From Paraburkholderia flava (lineage in GTDB: Bacteria; Pseudomonadota; Gammaproteobacteria; Burkholderiales; Burkholderiaceae), in NCBI RefSeq assembly GCF_004359985.1, contig NZ_SMRO01000001.1, forward strand, positions 806,001-870,000: a stretch of 64,000 bases of DNA. Direction: 5' to 3'. Below, in pieces: positions 44,590-52,982 of the stretch. The notes below the pieces were generated by a model. The model was given only the letters and a program-made list of their open reading frames with translations. It had not been told where the DNA came from and made no database searches. The position numbers and the translations under genes are program-made. Position 1 is the first letter of the stretch. Each line of letters begins with the position of its first letter.

Positions 44590-45506
44590 GCCCAACGGGC
44601 AATGTCCGCAAAACATTCGGTGATTGCAGCATGAACCTTGACCACCGCCGAATCGCGCATTGAACTCGTGCGCCACCCCAATTCGATCGGATAGTCGGGT
44701 AGTTCGATCGGGCAGGCCAGAAGCCGGAGTCCGGTGACCGCGGCCATCGCCTGCGCGGCATGTTCCGGCAGCGTCGCCACTGCACGTGAGCCCTTCAACA
44801 GAAAGGGCAATGCAGCAAAGTGAGTCGTCGACGCGACGACATTGCGCTTCAGGCCAAGGGCCGCCAGTCCTTCATCGACAATCCCGACCACCCCTCCCGA
44901 CGAGATGAGGATGTGCCCTCTCGACACATAGTCGTCGAGCGTCAGGCCATCGGCTCCGATCTGCGTGTCGTCCACGAGGCACGCGTAGTTGCCTTCGCCC
45001 AGAATTTTCCGACTCAGTCCACGCGACGCAAAGCCTCCTGCCGCGATCGCCAGATCGATTTCCTGATTGGCCAGCGCGTCGCTGACGATCTGGCTATGCG
45101 TTTGCCGGAAGATGATCCTGAGCCCCGGTGCGCGACGTTCGAGCCAGTCGATGATCGGTCGTCCGAGGGCAAGCTCGAAGTCGTCCGACAGTCCGATCGA
45201 TACCGCGCGCCCATGGAACGTCGTTGCATCGGGTGACGCGATCGCCAGACTCTGCCGGCATTTGTCGAGTGCGTCGGTGATGACCGGCTTCAGCTCGCGA
45301 GCCCGCGATGTCGGTGCCAGTCCACGGCCGGTCCGCACGAAGAGTATGTCGGCGTACACCTCGCGCAAGCGCCGCAGCGCCGCGCTGACCGCCGACTGGG
45401 TCAGGTCGAGACGGATCGCTGCCCGGCTGGCGCCACCTTCTTCGAACAGCGCTTCGAAAATCTTCAGCAGATTCAGATCGACTGCGGAGATATCAAATTT
45501 ATTCAT
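44586..45506 (-). CDS. LysR-family regulator, divergent from nitrilase genes
   Basis: A 306-residue LysR-type regulator. The winged helix-turn-helix is at the N-terminus (VDLNLLKIFEALFEEGGASR, LTQSAVSAALRRLREVYADI), NodD/LeuO-like in style; the effector-binding domain covers about 90-300. The start ATG 45506 is chosen because the longer reading upstream (to 46580) crosses the nitrilase gene. It is transcribed away from the nitrilase genes with 102 bases between, which hold three 9-base direct repeats. It probably controls the nitrilases in response to a nitrile or related ligand; this is inference. Confidence 0.88.
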   Translation of the reverse strand: MNKFDISAVDLNLLKIFEALFEEGGASRAAIRLDLTQSAVSAALRRLREVYADILFVRTGRGLAPTSRARELKPVITDALDKCRQSLAIASPDATTFHGRAVSIGLSDDFELALGRPIIDWLERRAPGLRIIFRQTHSQIVSDALANQEIDLAIAAGGFASRGLSRKILGEGNYACLVDDTQIGADGLTLDDYVSRGHILISSGGVVGIVDEGLAALGLKRNVVASTTHFAALPFLLKGSRAVATLPEHAAQAMAAVTGLRLLACPIELPDYPIELGWRTSSMRDSAVVKVHAAITECFADIARWA

Positions 45507-45568
45507 ATTGAAAAGTTCCGGCACGCATTCCCAGACCTCTATTGACACGCAAACATAGCGGACGTCAA

Positions 45569-45595
45569 CAACCTGATTAACCTGATCAACCTGAT
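45569..45595. repeat. Three tandem 9-bp repeats at the nitrilase promoter
   Basis: CAACCTGAT (45569-45577), TAACCTGAT (45578-45586) and CAACCTGAT (45587-45595) run head to tail right up to the nitrilase start region. They may be regulator sites or a slippage-prone tract. Confidence 0.8.
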
Positions 45596-45608
45596 GGAGA
45601 CTGTCACC

Positions 45609-46541
45609 GTGCCTAAATCGAAAGTTGCTGCGTTGCAGATCGGATCGTCCGCTGCCGGTAAGGCGGATACGCTGCGCCAGATTCTTGCGTTCGAAGAATC
45701 CATTCGCGCGTCGGAAGCGAAACTCGTCGTCATGCCCGAGGCGCTCCTCGGCGGTTATCCGAAGGGAGAGATTTTCGGCACCCGGCTCGGCTATCGCCTG
45801 CCCGAAGGTCGCGAAGCCTTCGCCCGCTACTACGAGAACGCGATCGATGTCCCCGGCGAAGAGACCACCGCCCTCGCCGACTTCTCCACCCGCTGCGATG
45901 CGTCGATTGTCATCGGTGTGATCGAACGCGACGGCAACACGCTGTATTGCACTGCGCTGTTCTTCAGTCCCGGCGAAGGTCTGGTGGCGAAGCACCGCAA
46001 GCTGATGCCGACCGGCACCGAGCGACTGATCTGGGGTATGGGTGACGGCTCGACGCTGCCCGTCGTCAAAACCGGTGCCGGCGTCGCGGGAACGGCGATC
46101 TGCTGGGAAAACCACATGCCGCTGCTGCGCACGGCAATGTACGCGAAGGGCGTGCAGGTCTGGTGTGCGCCGACTGTCGACGAGCGCGACATCTGGCAAT
46201 GTTCGATGCGCCATATAGCCCACGAAGGCCGCTGCTTCGTGATCAGCGCGTGTCAGGTGCAGCCGTCGCCGGCGCAGCTCGGCATTGAAGTGCCGAGCTG
46301 GGACAAAGATCGACCGCTGATCAACGGCGGCAGTGTCATCGTCGGGCCGCTTGGCGACGTTCTCGCCGGGCCGCTGCGGGGCGAAACCGGTCTCGTGGTC
46401 GCGGAAATCGACACGGACGAGCTGACGCGTGCCCGCTACGACTTCGACGTCGTCGGCCACTATGCGCGGCCAGACGTGTTCTCGCTGTCTGTCGACGAGC
46501 GACGCAAGCGTACCGTTTCGTTCACTTCGGACGAGCGCTGA
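45609..46541 (+). CDS. Nitrilase (carbon-nitrogen hydrolase), copy 1
   Basis: A 310-residue nitrilase-superfamily enzyme. The catalytic triad is visible: Glu in [14 protein letters not shown], Lys in [13 protein letters not shown], and Cys in [18 protein letters not shown] is typical of true nitrilases (branch 1), which turn nitriles into acids and ammonia. I chose GTG 45609 because GGAGA lies eight bases before it; ATG 45594 would add five residues but has no ribosome-binding site. Near the C-terminus [15 protein letters not shown] is the standard nitrilase ending. It is divergent from the LysR gene and is followed by a second nitrilase. Substrate unknown; plant indole or aromatic nitriles are conceivable. 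Confidence 0.88.
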   Translation: MPKSKVAALQIGSSAAGKADTLRQILAFEESIRASEAKLVVMPEALLGGYPKGEIFGTRLGYRLPEGREAFARYYENAIDVPGEETTALADFSTRCDASIVIGVIERDGNTLYCTALFFSPGEGLVAKHRKLMPTGTERLIWGMGDGSTLPVVKTGAGVAGTAICWENHMPLLRTAMYAKGVQVWCAPTVDERDIWQCSMRHIAHEGRCFVISACQVQPSPAQLGIEVPSWDKDRPLINGGSVIVGPLGDVLAGPLRGETGLVVAEIDTDELTRARYDFDVVGHYARPDVFSLSVDERRKRTVSFTSDER

Positions 46542-46679
46542 TTCGAGTGGCTGGCCGCCGCGCGCTCGACAAATGCGCAATCCTGGACAAGACGTCGATC
46601 CCTTCCTTGCTTATCGTAGCCGGGCGAATATGCACCCATCCACACTACGGTCAGATCGTTTCGAATCAGGAGGCAGGAA

Positions 46680-47645
46680 GTGTCTCAGTCCGATAGCTTG
46701 AAAGTAGGTCTCGCGCAGATCTCGTCGGTTCTCCTGGACAGGGAGAAAACGGCGGCGAAGATGATCGCTTACCTCGAACAGGCGGCCAATCAGCAATGCG
46801 AATTTGTCGCTTTCGGTGAGGCGTTGCTGCCCGGCTATCCTCATTGGCTTGCGTATACGGACGGTGCCGCGTTCAATTCACGCGTGCAAAAGGAGATTCA
46901 CGAGCGGTATATCGCCGAGTCTGTTTGCATTGAGAAAGGCGGACTCGACTCCATTCGCGAGGCTGCGGCGAAACACCGGATAGCGGTCATGCTGGGCTGT
47001 ATCGAACGGCCGGAGCAGCGTGGCGGATACAGCCTGTATTGTTCGCGCGTCGCGATCGATGCGAACGGTGAAGTCCTGTCAGTCCATCGCAAACTGATGC
47101 CGACCTACGAAGAGCGGCTAAGCTGGTCGCCCGGGGACGGGCATGGTTTGCGCGTCCATCCAGTCGGGCCATTCACAGTGGGTGGCCTGAATTGCTGGGA
47201 AAACTGGATGCCTTTGGCACGGGCGGCGCTCTACGCTCAAGGTGAGGATCTGCATGTCGCGTTGTGGCCGGGCGGACTTCACAACACGCACGACACCACC
47301 CGATTCATCGCAAAGGAGGGGCGGTGTTACGTGCTGGCTGTGTCCGGTGTGATGCGTCGGGATGATATTCCCGCCGACTTCCCTCACCGCGATCTTTTTA
47401 TCGCCGGCTCGCCCGAGATTCTGTCGAATGGGGGATCGTGTATTGCCGGTCCGGACGGAGAGTGGATCATCGAGCCTGTCGTCAACGAAGAGCGATTGCT
47501 CGTTGCCACGCTCGACCGAGGGGCGATCCGTCGCGAACGGCAAAACTTCGACGTCGCGGGTCATTACTCACGACCCGATGTCCTTTCGCTCAACGTCGAC
47601 AGAACCCGGCAGCAGATTGCTTATTTCAAGGATACCGGGGAGTAA
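46680..47645 (+). CDS. Nitrilase (carbon-nitrogen hydrolase), copy 2
   Basis: A 321-residue paralogue of the preceding enzyme, starting with GTG 46680 behind CAGGAGGCAGG. Triad: Glu in FVAFGEALLPGYPHW, Lys in VHRKLMPTYEERLSW, Cys in GGLNCWENWMPLARAALYA. The C-terminal FDVAGHYSRPDVLSL matches copy 1. The two share fold and signatures but differ in many residues around the active site (for example LPGYPHW versus LGGYPKG), so substrates may differ. It lies 138 bases downstream on the same strand, so the two genes are probably one unit. Confidence 0.9.
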   Translation: MSQSDSLKVGLAQISSVLLDREKTAAKMIAYLEQAANQQCEFVAFGEALLPGYPHWLAYTDGAAFNSRVQKEIHERYIAESVCIEKGGLDSIREAAAKHRIAVMLGCIERPEQRGGYSLYCSRVAIDANGEVLSVHRKLMPTYEERLSWSPGDGHGLRVHPVGPFTVGGLNCWENWMPLARAALYAQGEDLHVALWPGGLHNTHDTTRFIAKEGRCYVLAVSGVMRRDDIPADFPHRDLFIAGSPEILSNGGSCIAGPDGEWIIEPVVNEERLLVATLDRGAIRRERQNFDVAGHYSRPDVLSLNVDRTRQQIAYFKDTGE

Positions 47646-47669
47646 CGCCGCCATCGGATGATCGACAGA

Positions 47670-47698
47670 CAGGCCACTCGTCGTGCTGGAGTGGCCTG
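47670..47698. terminator. Hairpin between convergent nitrilase 2 and the secretin paralogue
   Basis: CAGGCCACTC (47670-47679) pairs perfectly with GAGTGGCCTG (47689-47698), with a 9-base loop, in the 75-base gap between two convergent genes. No strong T run, so termination efficiency is uncertain. Confidence 0.6.
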
Positions 47699-47720
47699 CT
47701 TCAGACGCCTGCGCATCACC

Positions 47721-49085
47721 TCACGCCGCGATACGCGGAATCAGCAGCACTAGCCGCTGCGGCGCATGCGGATCCGCATCGTCGGACGAAGGCGCCACGA
47801 TCACCAGGCAGTCGCCCGGCGCGAGATTCGCCGCGACGATCCGCTCCGCGCCCGGCTTGCCTTCGACCACCGGTGCCGCTCGACCGAGATCGACACGCAG
47901 GCCGATCCGCTGATACGCGGCGTCGCTATCGAGCGTCGGTTGAACCGACAGCCACAGATCCATCGACGCATCCGGCACATCGCCTTCGCGCACCGCGAGC
48001 CGTGCTTCGTGCCGATCGATCACCGCCGGCGAGCGATCGACCGTGAGCGCAGTGCGCGACACTTCGGTATGCGCGCGCTTCGCCTGCACGAGCGCGTGAA
48101 GGCGATCGAGCAGATCGCGGCCACCGTCGGGGGCGGTCGCGAAGTCGGGCGTCGCGGAGGGTGTTGCGGGCGTAGCAGACGCCGCATCGTCCGGTGCGGC
48201 CGCGTGCAACGGCAACACGTCGCCCAGTTCCGCGAGCGCATCGCGATCGACGTCGACGACCCACGTCTGCAACGACACGAGTTGCGGTTGCACGTCGAAA
48301 TCGGCGACCAGCATCGCATCGCCGTCGATCCGCTCGGGCTTGTCGCGCACGAGCACGGAGTTCGTTGCCGCGTCCGCTTCGATCACGGGCAGCGGGGCGG
48401 CGAATTCGACCGCCGGTATCGCACTGCCGTCGATCCTGCCACGCCGGAAACGGTTCGCAAGCCGTGTCGCGACGCCCTGCACGACCACGTTGCGACCGTC
48501 GATCGAACGGACCTGATCTGCTGCAATCGCCGTCTTCAGCCGCAACACCTTCACGGCGGTACGCGTGTGATCGCGTGCATCGAGTTCGAAATGCTGTGCA
48601 GCGGTGCGCACGCGCTCGATATACGACGCCGGCCCTCTTACGCCGACCGTGCCGTTCGCCGTCTCGATCTGCAACGGAAAATGCGGATCGCTCGCGCCCG
48701 CATGATCGAGCGCGGCGGCCAGCGCGAGCGGCGTCATGTAGTTCGGCCGCATTTCGAGAATCTGCTGATCGGCGCTGGGCATCACTTCGATCGTCGTGCC
48801 GTTGTCGTACCAGACGAGACCGTACGACGCGCACAGCATGTCGAGGAACTGTTGCGGCGGCATATCGAAGCGGCCGCGCACTGTTCCATTCACGTCGCCG
48901 CTGACCTGCAGCTGCAGGTTCTGTCCTTCGGCGAACAGCCGCAACGTTTCGGCGATGCTGCTGCCGTTCGTCATGTAGACGAAGCGCGTGCCCTGCCATA
49001 CGACGCCGGCCGCGTGTGCGGTGTCCGTCATGCTCAGGCCGCTGCACGCGAGCGCGAGCATGCCGGCGAGTAACGTGCGATGCAT
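47721..49085 (-). CDS. Shrunken HrcC-like paralogue (N-domains kept, secretin barrel largely lost)
   Basis: A 454-residue protein with a signal peptide (MHRTLLAGMLALACSGLSM, cleavage after HAA). ATG 49085 has AGGA upstream; 49103 is an alternative start. Residues about 25-330 align in order with HrcC of this window: N0 (QQFLDMLCASYGLVWYDNGT versus QFLDTLAASFGFAWYYDGE), N1 (VGVRGPASYIERV versus AIVSGPPRYVQLV) and the strand LPVIEADAATNSVLVRD. The C-terminal part keeps only fragments: LWLSVQPTLDSD, LAPGDCLVIVAP and LVLLIPRI. The barrel segment with VPYLSKIPLLGALF is absent. It is therefore unlikely to form a channel and may cap, pilot or modulate HrcC, or be decaying. Last gene of the hrcC operon. 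Confidence 0.78.
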   Translation of the reverse strand: MHRTLLAGMLALACSGLSMTDTAHAAGVVWQGTRFVYMTNGSSIAETLRLFAEGQNLQLQVSGDVNGTVRGRFDMPPQQFLDMLCASYGLVWYDNGTTIEVMPSADQQILEMRPNYMTPLALAAALDHAGASDPHFPLQIETANGTVGVRGPASYIERVRTAAQHFELDARDHTRTAVKVLRLKTAIAADQVRSIDGRNVVVQGVATRLANRFRRGRIDGSAIPAVEFAAPLPVIEADAATNSVLVRDKPERIDGDAMLVADFDVQPQLVSLQTWVVDVDRDALAELGDVLPLHAAAPDDAASATPATPSATPDFATAPDGGRDLLDRLHALVQAKRAHTEVSRTALTVDRSPAVIDRHEARLAVREGDVPDASMDLWLSVQPTLDSDAAYQRIGLRVDLGRAAPVVEGKPGAERIVAANLAPGDCLVIVAPSSDDADPHAPQRLVLLIPRIAA

Positions 49086-49106
49086 CGGGATCCTGATCGA
49101 CATGGA

Positions 49107-49883
49107 TTATCGGGCCCGCGTAACGGCCGGGCCTGGCTTGTCGCCGGGCTCCGCTTCGCCGCGCGCCGCGCCGTCGGGCTGCAACGTCAACCGGTAGCCG
49201 GTCGCATACACGGACTGCACGCTCCAGCCCACGCCCGCTGCCTTCAGGTTGTTGCGCACGCGGCTCACGTACATATCGACCGAACGGCTCTGCACCGCCG
49301 CGTCCCAGCCCCACACGACGCTCATCAGATCCTGACGCAGCACGACCGCGCCGAGGTGCGACGACAGATGCCACAGGATGTCGAATTCCTTCGTGCCGAG
49401 CTTGTGCGATTCGCCGTCGGCGGTCACGAGCGAACGGGCCTGCTGGTCGAGCACGCAGTCCTCGACGATCATCTTGCGGCCCTGCACGTTCGCCGCGCCG
49501 AAGCGGCGCAGCAGCGCACGTACGCGCGCGAGCAGCACCTGACGGTCGAACGGCTTGACGAGGTAATCGTCGGCGCCCGCATCGAGAATCTTCACGATGT
49601 CGGTTTCCGCCGAATGCACGGTCTGGAACAGCACCGGCATCGTCGACTGCGAGCGGCCGCGAATTTTTTGCAGCAGCTTGTCGCCGGACACGCCGGGAAT
49701 GTCCCAGTCGAGAATCGCGAGATCCGCCCAGTTGTCGGCCAGATACTGCTGCGCTTCCATACCGTTGTGAAACGAATTGATCTGGTAGCCCTCGGTCTTC
49801 AGCCACGAAACCATCAACGCGTGATGTGCCGGGTCATCCTCGACCAGCAGTATTCGCACCGGTCTTCCTGACATCAGTTTCAT
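49107..49883 (-). CDS. OmpR-family response regulator in the hrcC operon
   Basis: A 258-residue response regulator. The receiver is canonical: Glu15-Asp16-Asp17 (ILLVEDD), phospho-acceptor Asp59 (LAILDWDIPG), Thr88 and Lys110 (YLVKPF). The C-terminal winged helix is of OmpR/PhoB type (SVDMYVSRVRNNLKAAGVGW, VYATGYRL). The start 49883 has GGAG upstream. It lies 52 bases after its kinase partner and just before the shrunken HrcC paralogue. In contrast to the HrpG-like regulator at 11925, every phosphorylation residue is present. It may be the real phospho-regulated input to this T3SS, or control the adjacent pilus. Confidence 0.9.
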   Translation of the reverse strand: MKLMSGRPVRILLVEDDPAHHALMVSWLKTEGYQINSFHNGMEAQQYLADNWADLAILDWDIPGVSGDKLLQKIRGRSQSTMPVLFQTVHSAETDIVKILDAGADDYLVKPFDRQVLLARVRALLRRFGAANVQGRKMIVEDCVLDQQARSLVTADGESHKLGTKEFDILWHLSSHLGAVVLRQDLMSVVWGWDAAVQSRSVDMYVSRVRNNLKAAGVGWSVQSVYATGYRLTLQPDGAARGEAEPGDKPGPAVTRAR

Positions 49884-49935
49884 CGTTGAAACTCCTTCAT
49901 GTTGAGACCCGCGCGCATCGCTTGTTACTTGCGCG

Positions 49936-51027
49936 CTACTTGCGCGATGCGTGCAGCGCCCGGTCCGCATCGACGAGCGACGAGCCGCCCGACGAACGCA
50001 CCGAAGCCGAATTCAGACACGGCAGCCGCAGCACGAACGTCGTACCGTTGTCGTCGTTCAGTTCGGCGTGCAGCGTGCCGGCATGCAGCTCGACGATCTG
50101 CACCGCGAGCTTGAGACCTAGGCCGAAGCCGGTCGCACTTTTCTTGCCGAGCGCGTCGAAACTGGTCAGCCGGCCGCCTGCTTCGCGCAGACCCGGCAAA
50201 CCGCCCGCGCGATCGTTGACGATCACTTCGACGAAGCTGTCGCGATGCCGCACCGACACCGTTACCGCATCGCCGCGCGGCGATGCGCGCACCGCGTTGT
50301 CGATCACGTTCTGGATCGCGCGCGCGACGAAATTGCGCATCCCGTTGACCCATGCCGGCGATCCATTCGGCAACCACAGTTGCAGCGGCACGCCGTAGTA
50401 CGTCGCGGTCACCTCGAGCTGCGAGATGATCTGCCGCACCGTGCTGCGCAAGTCGAAACGTTTGAAATCGCGCGCGTGCAGATGTTCCGTGACCGAGCTG
50501 AAAATATATTGCTCGCCGAGCGACAGCACGTACTGCGCAAGCTGCGTGATCTGCTGCATCCCGCCGCAGCGATCGAACGCTTCGTGATCGCTTTCCTCGA
50601 GCTGCGTCAGCGCGTTGATCGAATTCAGCGGCGAACGCAGATCATGCAGCAGGAAACGCAGCGACATCGCACGTTCGTCCACCGAGCGGCTGAGCGGCGT
50701 CACGTCGCTGACCGTCACGACCATTCCGAGCACGCCGTTCGCAAGCGAGTTGCCCTGCACCCACAGCGTGGTGTCCTCGACGTGCAGATCGAAGCCGCGC
50801 TCGAAGTCCTCGCGACGCACCACCTCGGTCATCTCGAACTGATCGCCGAGCGCGGCGGCCAGATCGGCACCGACCGGCACCGTCATGTGCAGCAGCGCGT
50901 CCGCGCGCGCGCTCGCATCGAGCACGACACCGCAGCTGTCGAGCGAGATCATCCCGCACGGCATCCCGTCCAGCACTGCACGCATGCGCCGCGTTTCCGC
51001 AGCAGACTTTCGGGCTTCTTCATCCAC
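49936..51027 (-). CDS. Soluble sensor histidine kinase in the hrcC operon
   Basis: A 363-residue kinase without transmembrane segments. Residues about 10-115 are a PAS-like sensor (VLDGMPCGMISLDSCGVVLD). The H-box is FLLHDLRSPLNSINAL with His128. The ATPase domain has the N-box NVIDNAVRAS, a somewhat altered G1 (NDRAGGLPG) and G2 GFGLGLKLAVQIV. It lies between hrcC (48 bases upstream) and its response regulator, so it is co-transcribed with them. Being cytosolic, it should sense an internal or membrane-permeant signal. HpaS in Xanthomonas is a precedent for a kinase feeding hrp control; identity with HpaS is not claimed. Confidence 0.9.
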   Translation of the reverse strand: MDEEARKSAAETRRMRAVLDGMPCGMISLDSCGVVLDASARADALLHMTVPVGADLAAALGDQFEMTEVVRREDFERGFDLHVEDTTLWVQGNSLANGVLGMVVTVSDVTPLSRSVDERAMSLRFLLHDLRSPLNSINALTQLEESDHEAFDRCGGMQQITQLAQYVLSLGEQYIFSSVTEHLHARDFKRFDLRSTVRQIISQLEVTATYYGVPLQLWLPNGSPAWVNGMRNFVARAIQNVIDNAVRASPRGDAVTVSVRHRDSFVEVIVNDRAGGLPGLREAGGRLTSFDALGKKSATGFGLGLKLAVQIVELHAGTLHAELNDDNGTTFVLRLPCLNSASVRSSGGSSLVDADRALHASRK

Positions 51028-51075
51028 GCTGTTGGTCCTTTTATCCTTCCCGATTTTAATTTCGGGTTCGGACGA

Positions 51076-52878
51076 CTACGGGGTAATGACGCGCGGCGAC
51101 AGCAGGAACAGCCGCTCCATGTGATTCTTCGTCCGGTTGTCGGTGCGGAACAAGGCGCCGAGCAGCGGGATTTTCGACAGATACGGCACGCCGGTCACGC
51201 CGCTCTCGTCCGTGTCGGCACGATAGCCGGCAATCAGCAACGCCTGTCCTTCGTTGATGAACGCCTGCGTGTTGATGTTGCTCGTCTGGATCACCGGCAG
51301 GTTGCCGACGGTCTGCGTCGTCGACACTTCGCCGTCCTCGATCGCGACGTCGAGCTTGATGCGCGTCTGGCCATCTTCCTCCAGCACCATCGGCAACACG
51401 CGCAGCGAGATGCCGGTCGAGATGCTGTACAGATCGCCCGACGTATAGCCCTGCACCGGCACGAAGAACTGCGTCTTGTTGTCCATGATCGCCTCGATGT
51501 TGTTGACGGTGATCACCTTCGGACTCGCATCGATCCTCGCGTTGTCGGACTGCTGCAACGCCGACACGCGCGCCATCAGATAACGGCCCGCGTCGCCGAG
51601 CACCGCCGCCATCGACAGCCCGACCGGCGACGCCGCAGCCGCGACGTTGCCCGGCAACGTCGTGTTGCCGAACGACTGCGTGAGGTTGCCGTTATAGCCG
51701 TTCTGCGTGCTCGTGCCGGTGCCGGTCTGGATATCGATGTGACTGTTGTGCGCGGTCCAGTCGATGCCGAGCTGGCGCAGCGCATCGTCCTTGATCTCGA
51801 TGATGTGCGCTTCGATCTCGATCAATTGCGGCTTCACGTCGAGCCGCTGGATCAGCGTGTCGTACTGCGACATGCGATCGGCGGTATCGCGGATCACGAC
51901 CGAATTCGTGCGCTGGTCGGCGACGATCACCGGCAGCGTGCCGTCACCGCCCTGCGCGGGCACGCTCGACGCCGGCGGCGGCGGTGTCTGGCCGATCGCC
52001 GACTGCAGTTGCGGCGACGGCTCGCCGCTGAGTCCGGCGAACATCCCCTTGTTTGCCGCTCCGCCTTGCGGCAGCGGCGGCGGCACGTACGGGCCGTTGT
52101 AGGTCTGTCCGTTCACGTCGGTCATCGGCGCATTGCGCGTGACGCCCGAGCTGCGGCCATCGCCCCGGCCCCCGCCGCCTTTCTCCTTGTCCTTTTCCTT
52201 GCCGGCATCGGGATGGTAGAGATTGTTCAGCACCGACACGACGCCCGGCAGCGTCACCTTGTCGCCTTCGAGCACCACGGTACGATCCTGCGCCCAGCCG
52301 TGATTCAGCGGGAATACGCGGACCATCGTGCCGGTGCGGCGCTGTGCGTTCGTATCGATGCGCTCGGCGATCTGCTGGACGAGCTGCACGTAGCGCGGCG
52401 GTCCGCTAACGATTGCGGTGCCCTGCGTCGAATCGTAGGTGATCGGGAAACGGTCGTCGGCGATCTGCATTTTCGCGAGCGTGTCGCGCAGCGACTCGGT
52501 ACTCGCGCTGTCGAGCTTGATCAGCGTGCTCTGCAGATCCGACGACGCGACCACGTTCAGCACTTCGCCGTCGTAGTACCACGCGAAGCCGAACGACGCG
52601 GCAAGCGTGTCGAGAAACTGGCGCGGCGCGAGATGGAACTTGCCGCTCACGGTGCCGGTGACGCCCGGCGAAATATTCGTCGCAAGACCCTGGCTCGCGC
52701 CGAAATCGCGCAGCACGTCCTTGATGTCCTTGCCGTCGGCGGCATAGTCGATCGGCGCCGAGCGCAGCCGTAACGGTGCCGCGTCCGCGTGCGGTGCGAC
52801 CGCGAGTGCGAGTACCAGTGCACACGCCGTGCTGACGACGACGGTATTCAGGGTTCTGCTCCACTTCATGATTGCCAT
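51076..52878 (-). CDS. hrcC: T3SS outer-membrane secretin HrcC (SctC)
   Basis: A 600-residue secretin. A signal peptide (ACALVLALAVAPHADA) is followed by N0/N1 domains (RQFLDTLAASFGFAWYYDGE), a linker with a Lys/Glu/Gly-rich insert (about residues 240-275), N3 (TNSVVIRDTADRM), and the secretin barrel (RIDASPKVITVNNIEAIM, VPYLSKIPLLGALFRT, ERLFLLSPRVITP). The start is uncertain between 52878 and 52869. It heads the operon hrcC-kinase-regulator-paralogue and is divergent from the PilT-like gene with 104 bases between. No PIP box was seen for it on its own strand. In Ralstonia hrcC follows hrcT, so it has moved here. Confidence 0.96.
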   Translation of the reverse strand: MAIMKWSRTLNTVVVSTACALVLALAVAPHADAAPLRLRSAPIDYAADGKDIKDVLRDFGASQGLATNISPGVTGTVSGKFHLAPRQFLDTLAASFGFAWYYDGEVLNVVASSDLQSTLIKLDSASTESLRDTLAKMQIADDRFPITYDSTQGTAIVSGPPRYVQLVQQIAERIDTNAQRRTGTMVRVFPLNHGWAQDRTVVLEGDKVTLPGVVSVLNNLYHPDAGKEKDKEKGGGGRGDGRSSGVTRNAPMTDVNGQTYNGPYVPPPLPQGGAANKGMFAGLSGEPSPQLQSAIGQTPPPPASSVPAQGGDGTLPVIVADQRTNSVVIRDTADRMSQYDTLIQRLDVKPQLIEIEAHIIEIKDDALRQLGIDWTAHNSHIDIQTGTGTSTQNGYNGNLTQSFGNTTLPGNVAAAASPVGLSMAAVLGDAGRYLMARVSALQQSDNARIDASPKVITVNNIEAIMDNKTQFFVPVQGYTSGDLYSISTGISLRVLPMVLEEDGQTRIKLDVAIEDGEVSTTQTVGNLPVIQTSNINTQAFINEGQALLIAGYRADTDESGVTGVPYLSKIPLLGALFRTDNRTKNHMERLFLLSPRVITP

Positions 52879-52982
52879 TGCGTGCCTGACCGGGTTAATT
52901 GCTAAAACAGGGAGCCGCATTCGATACGTCGCGAGCGATTTCGTGTGAGAATTTCCCATCTGCCCATACGACAGGCTTCGAC

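Noticed and set aside
50245..52773. Long open frame on the + strand (842 codons) over the kinase and hrcC
   Set aside because: Arg/His-rich composition typical of an antisense GC-rich shadow; it covers two clearly recognised - strand genes.
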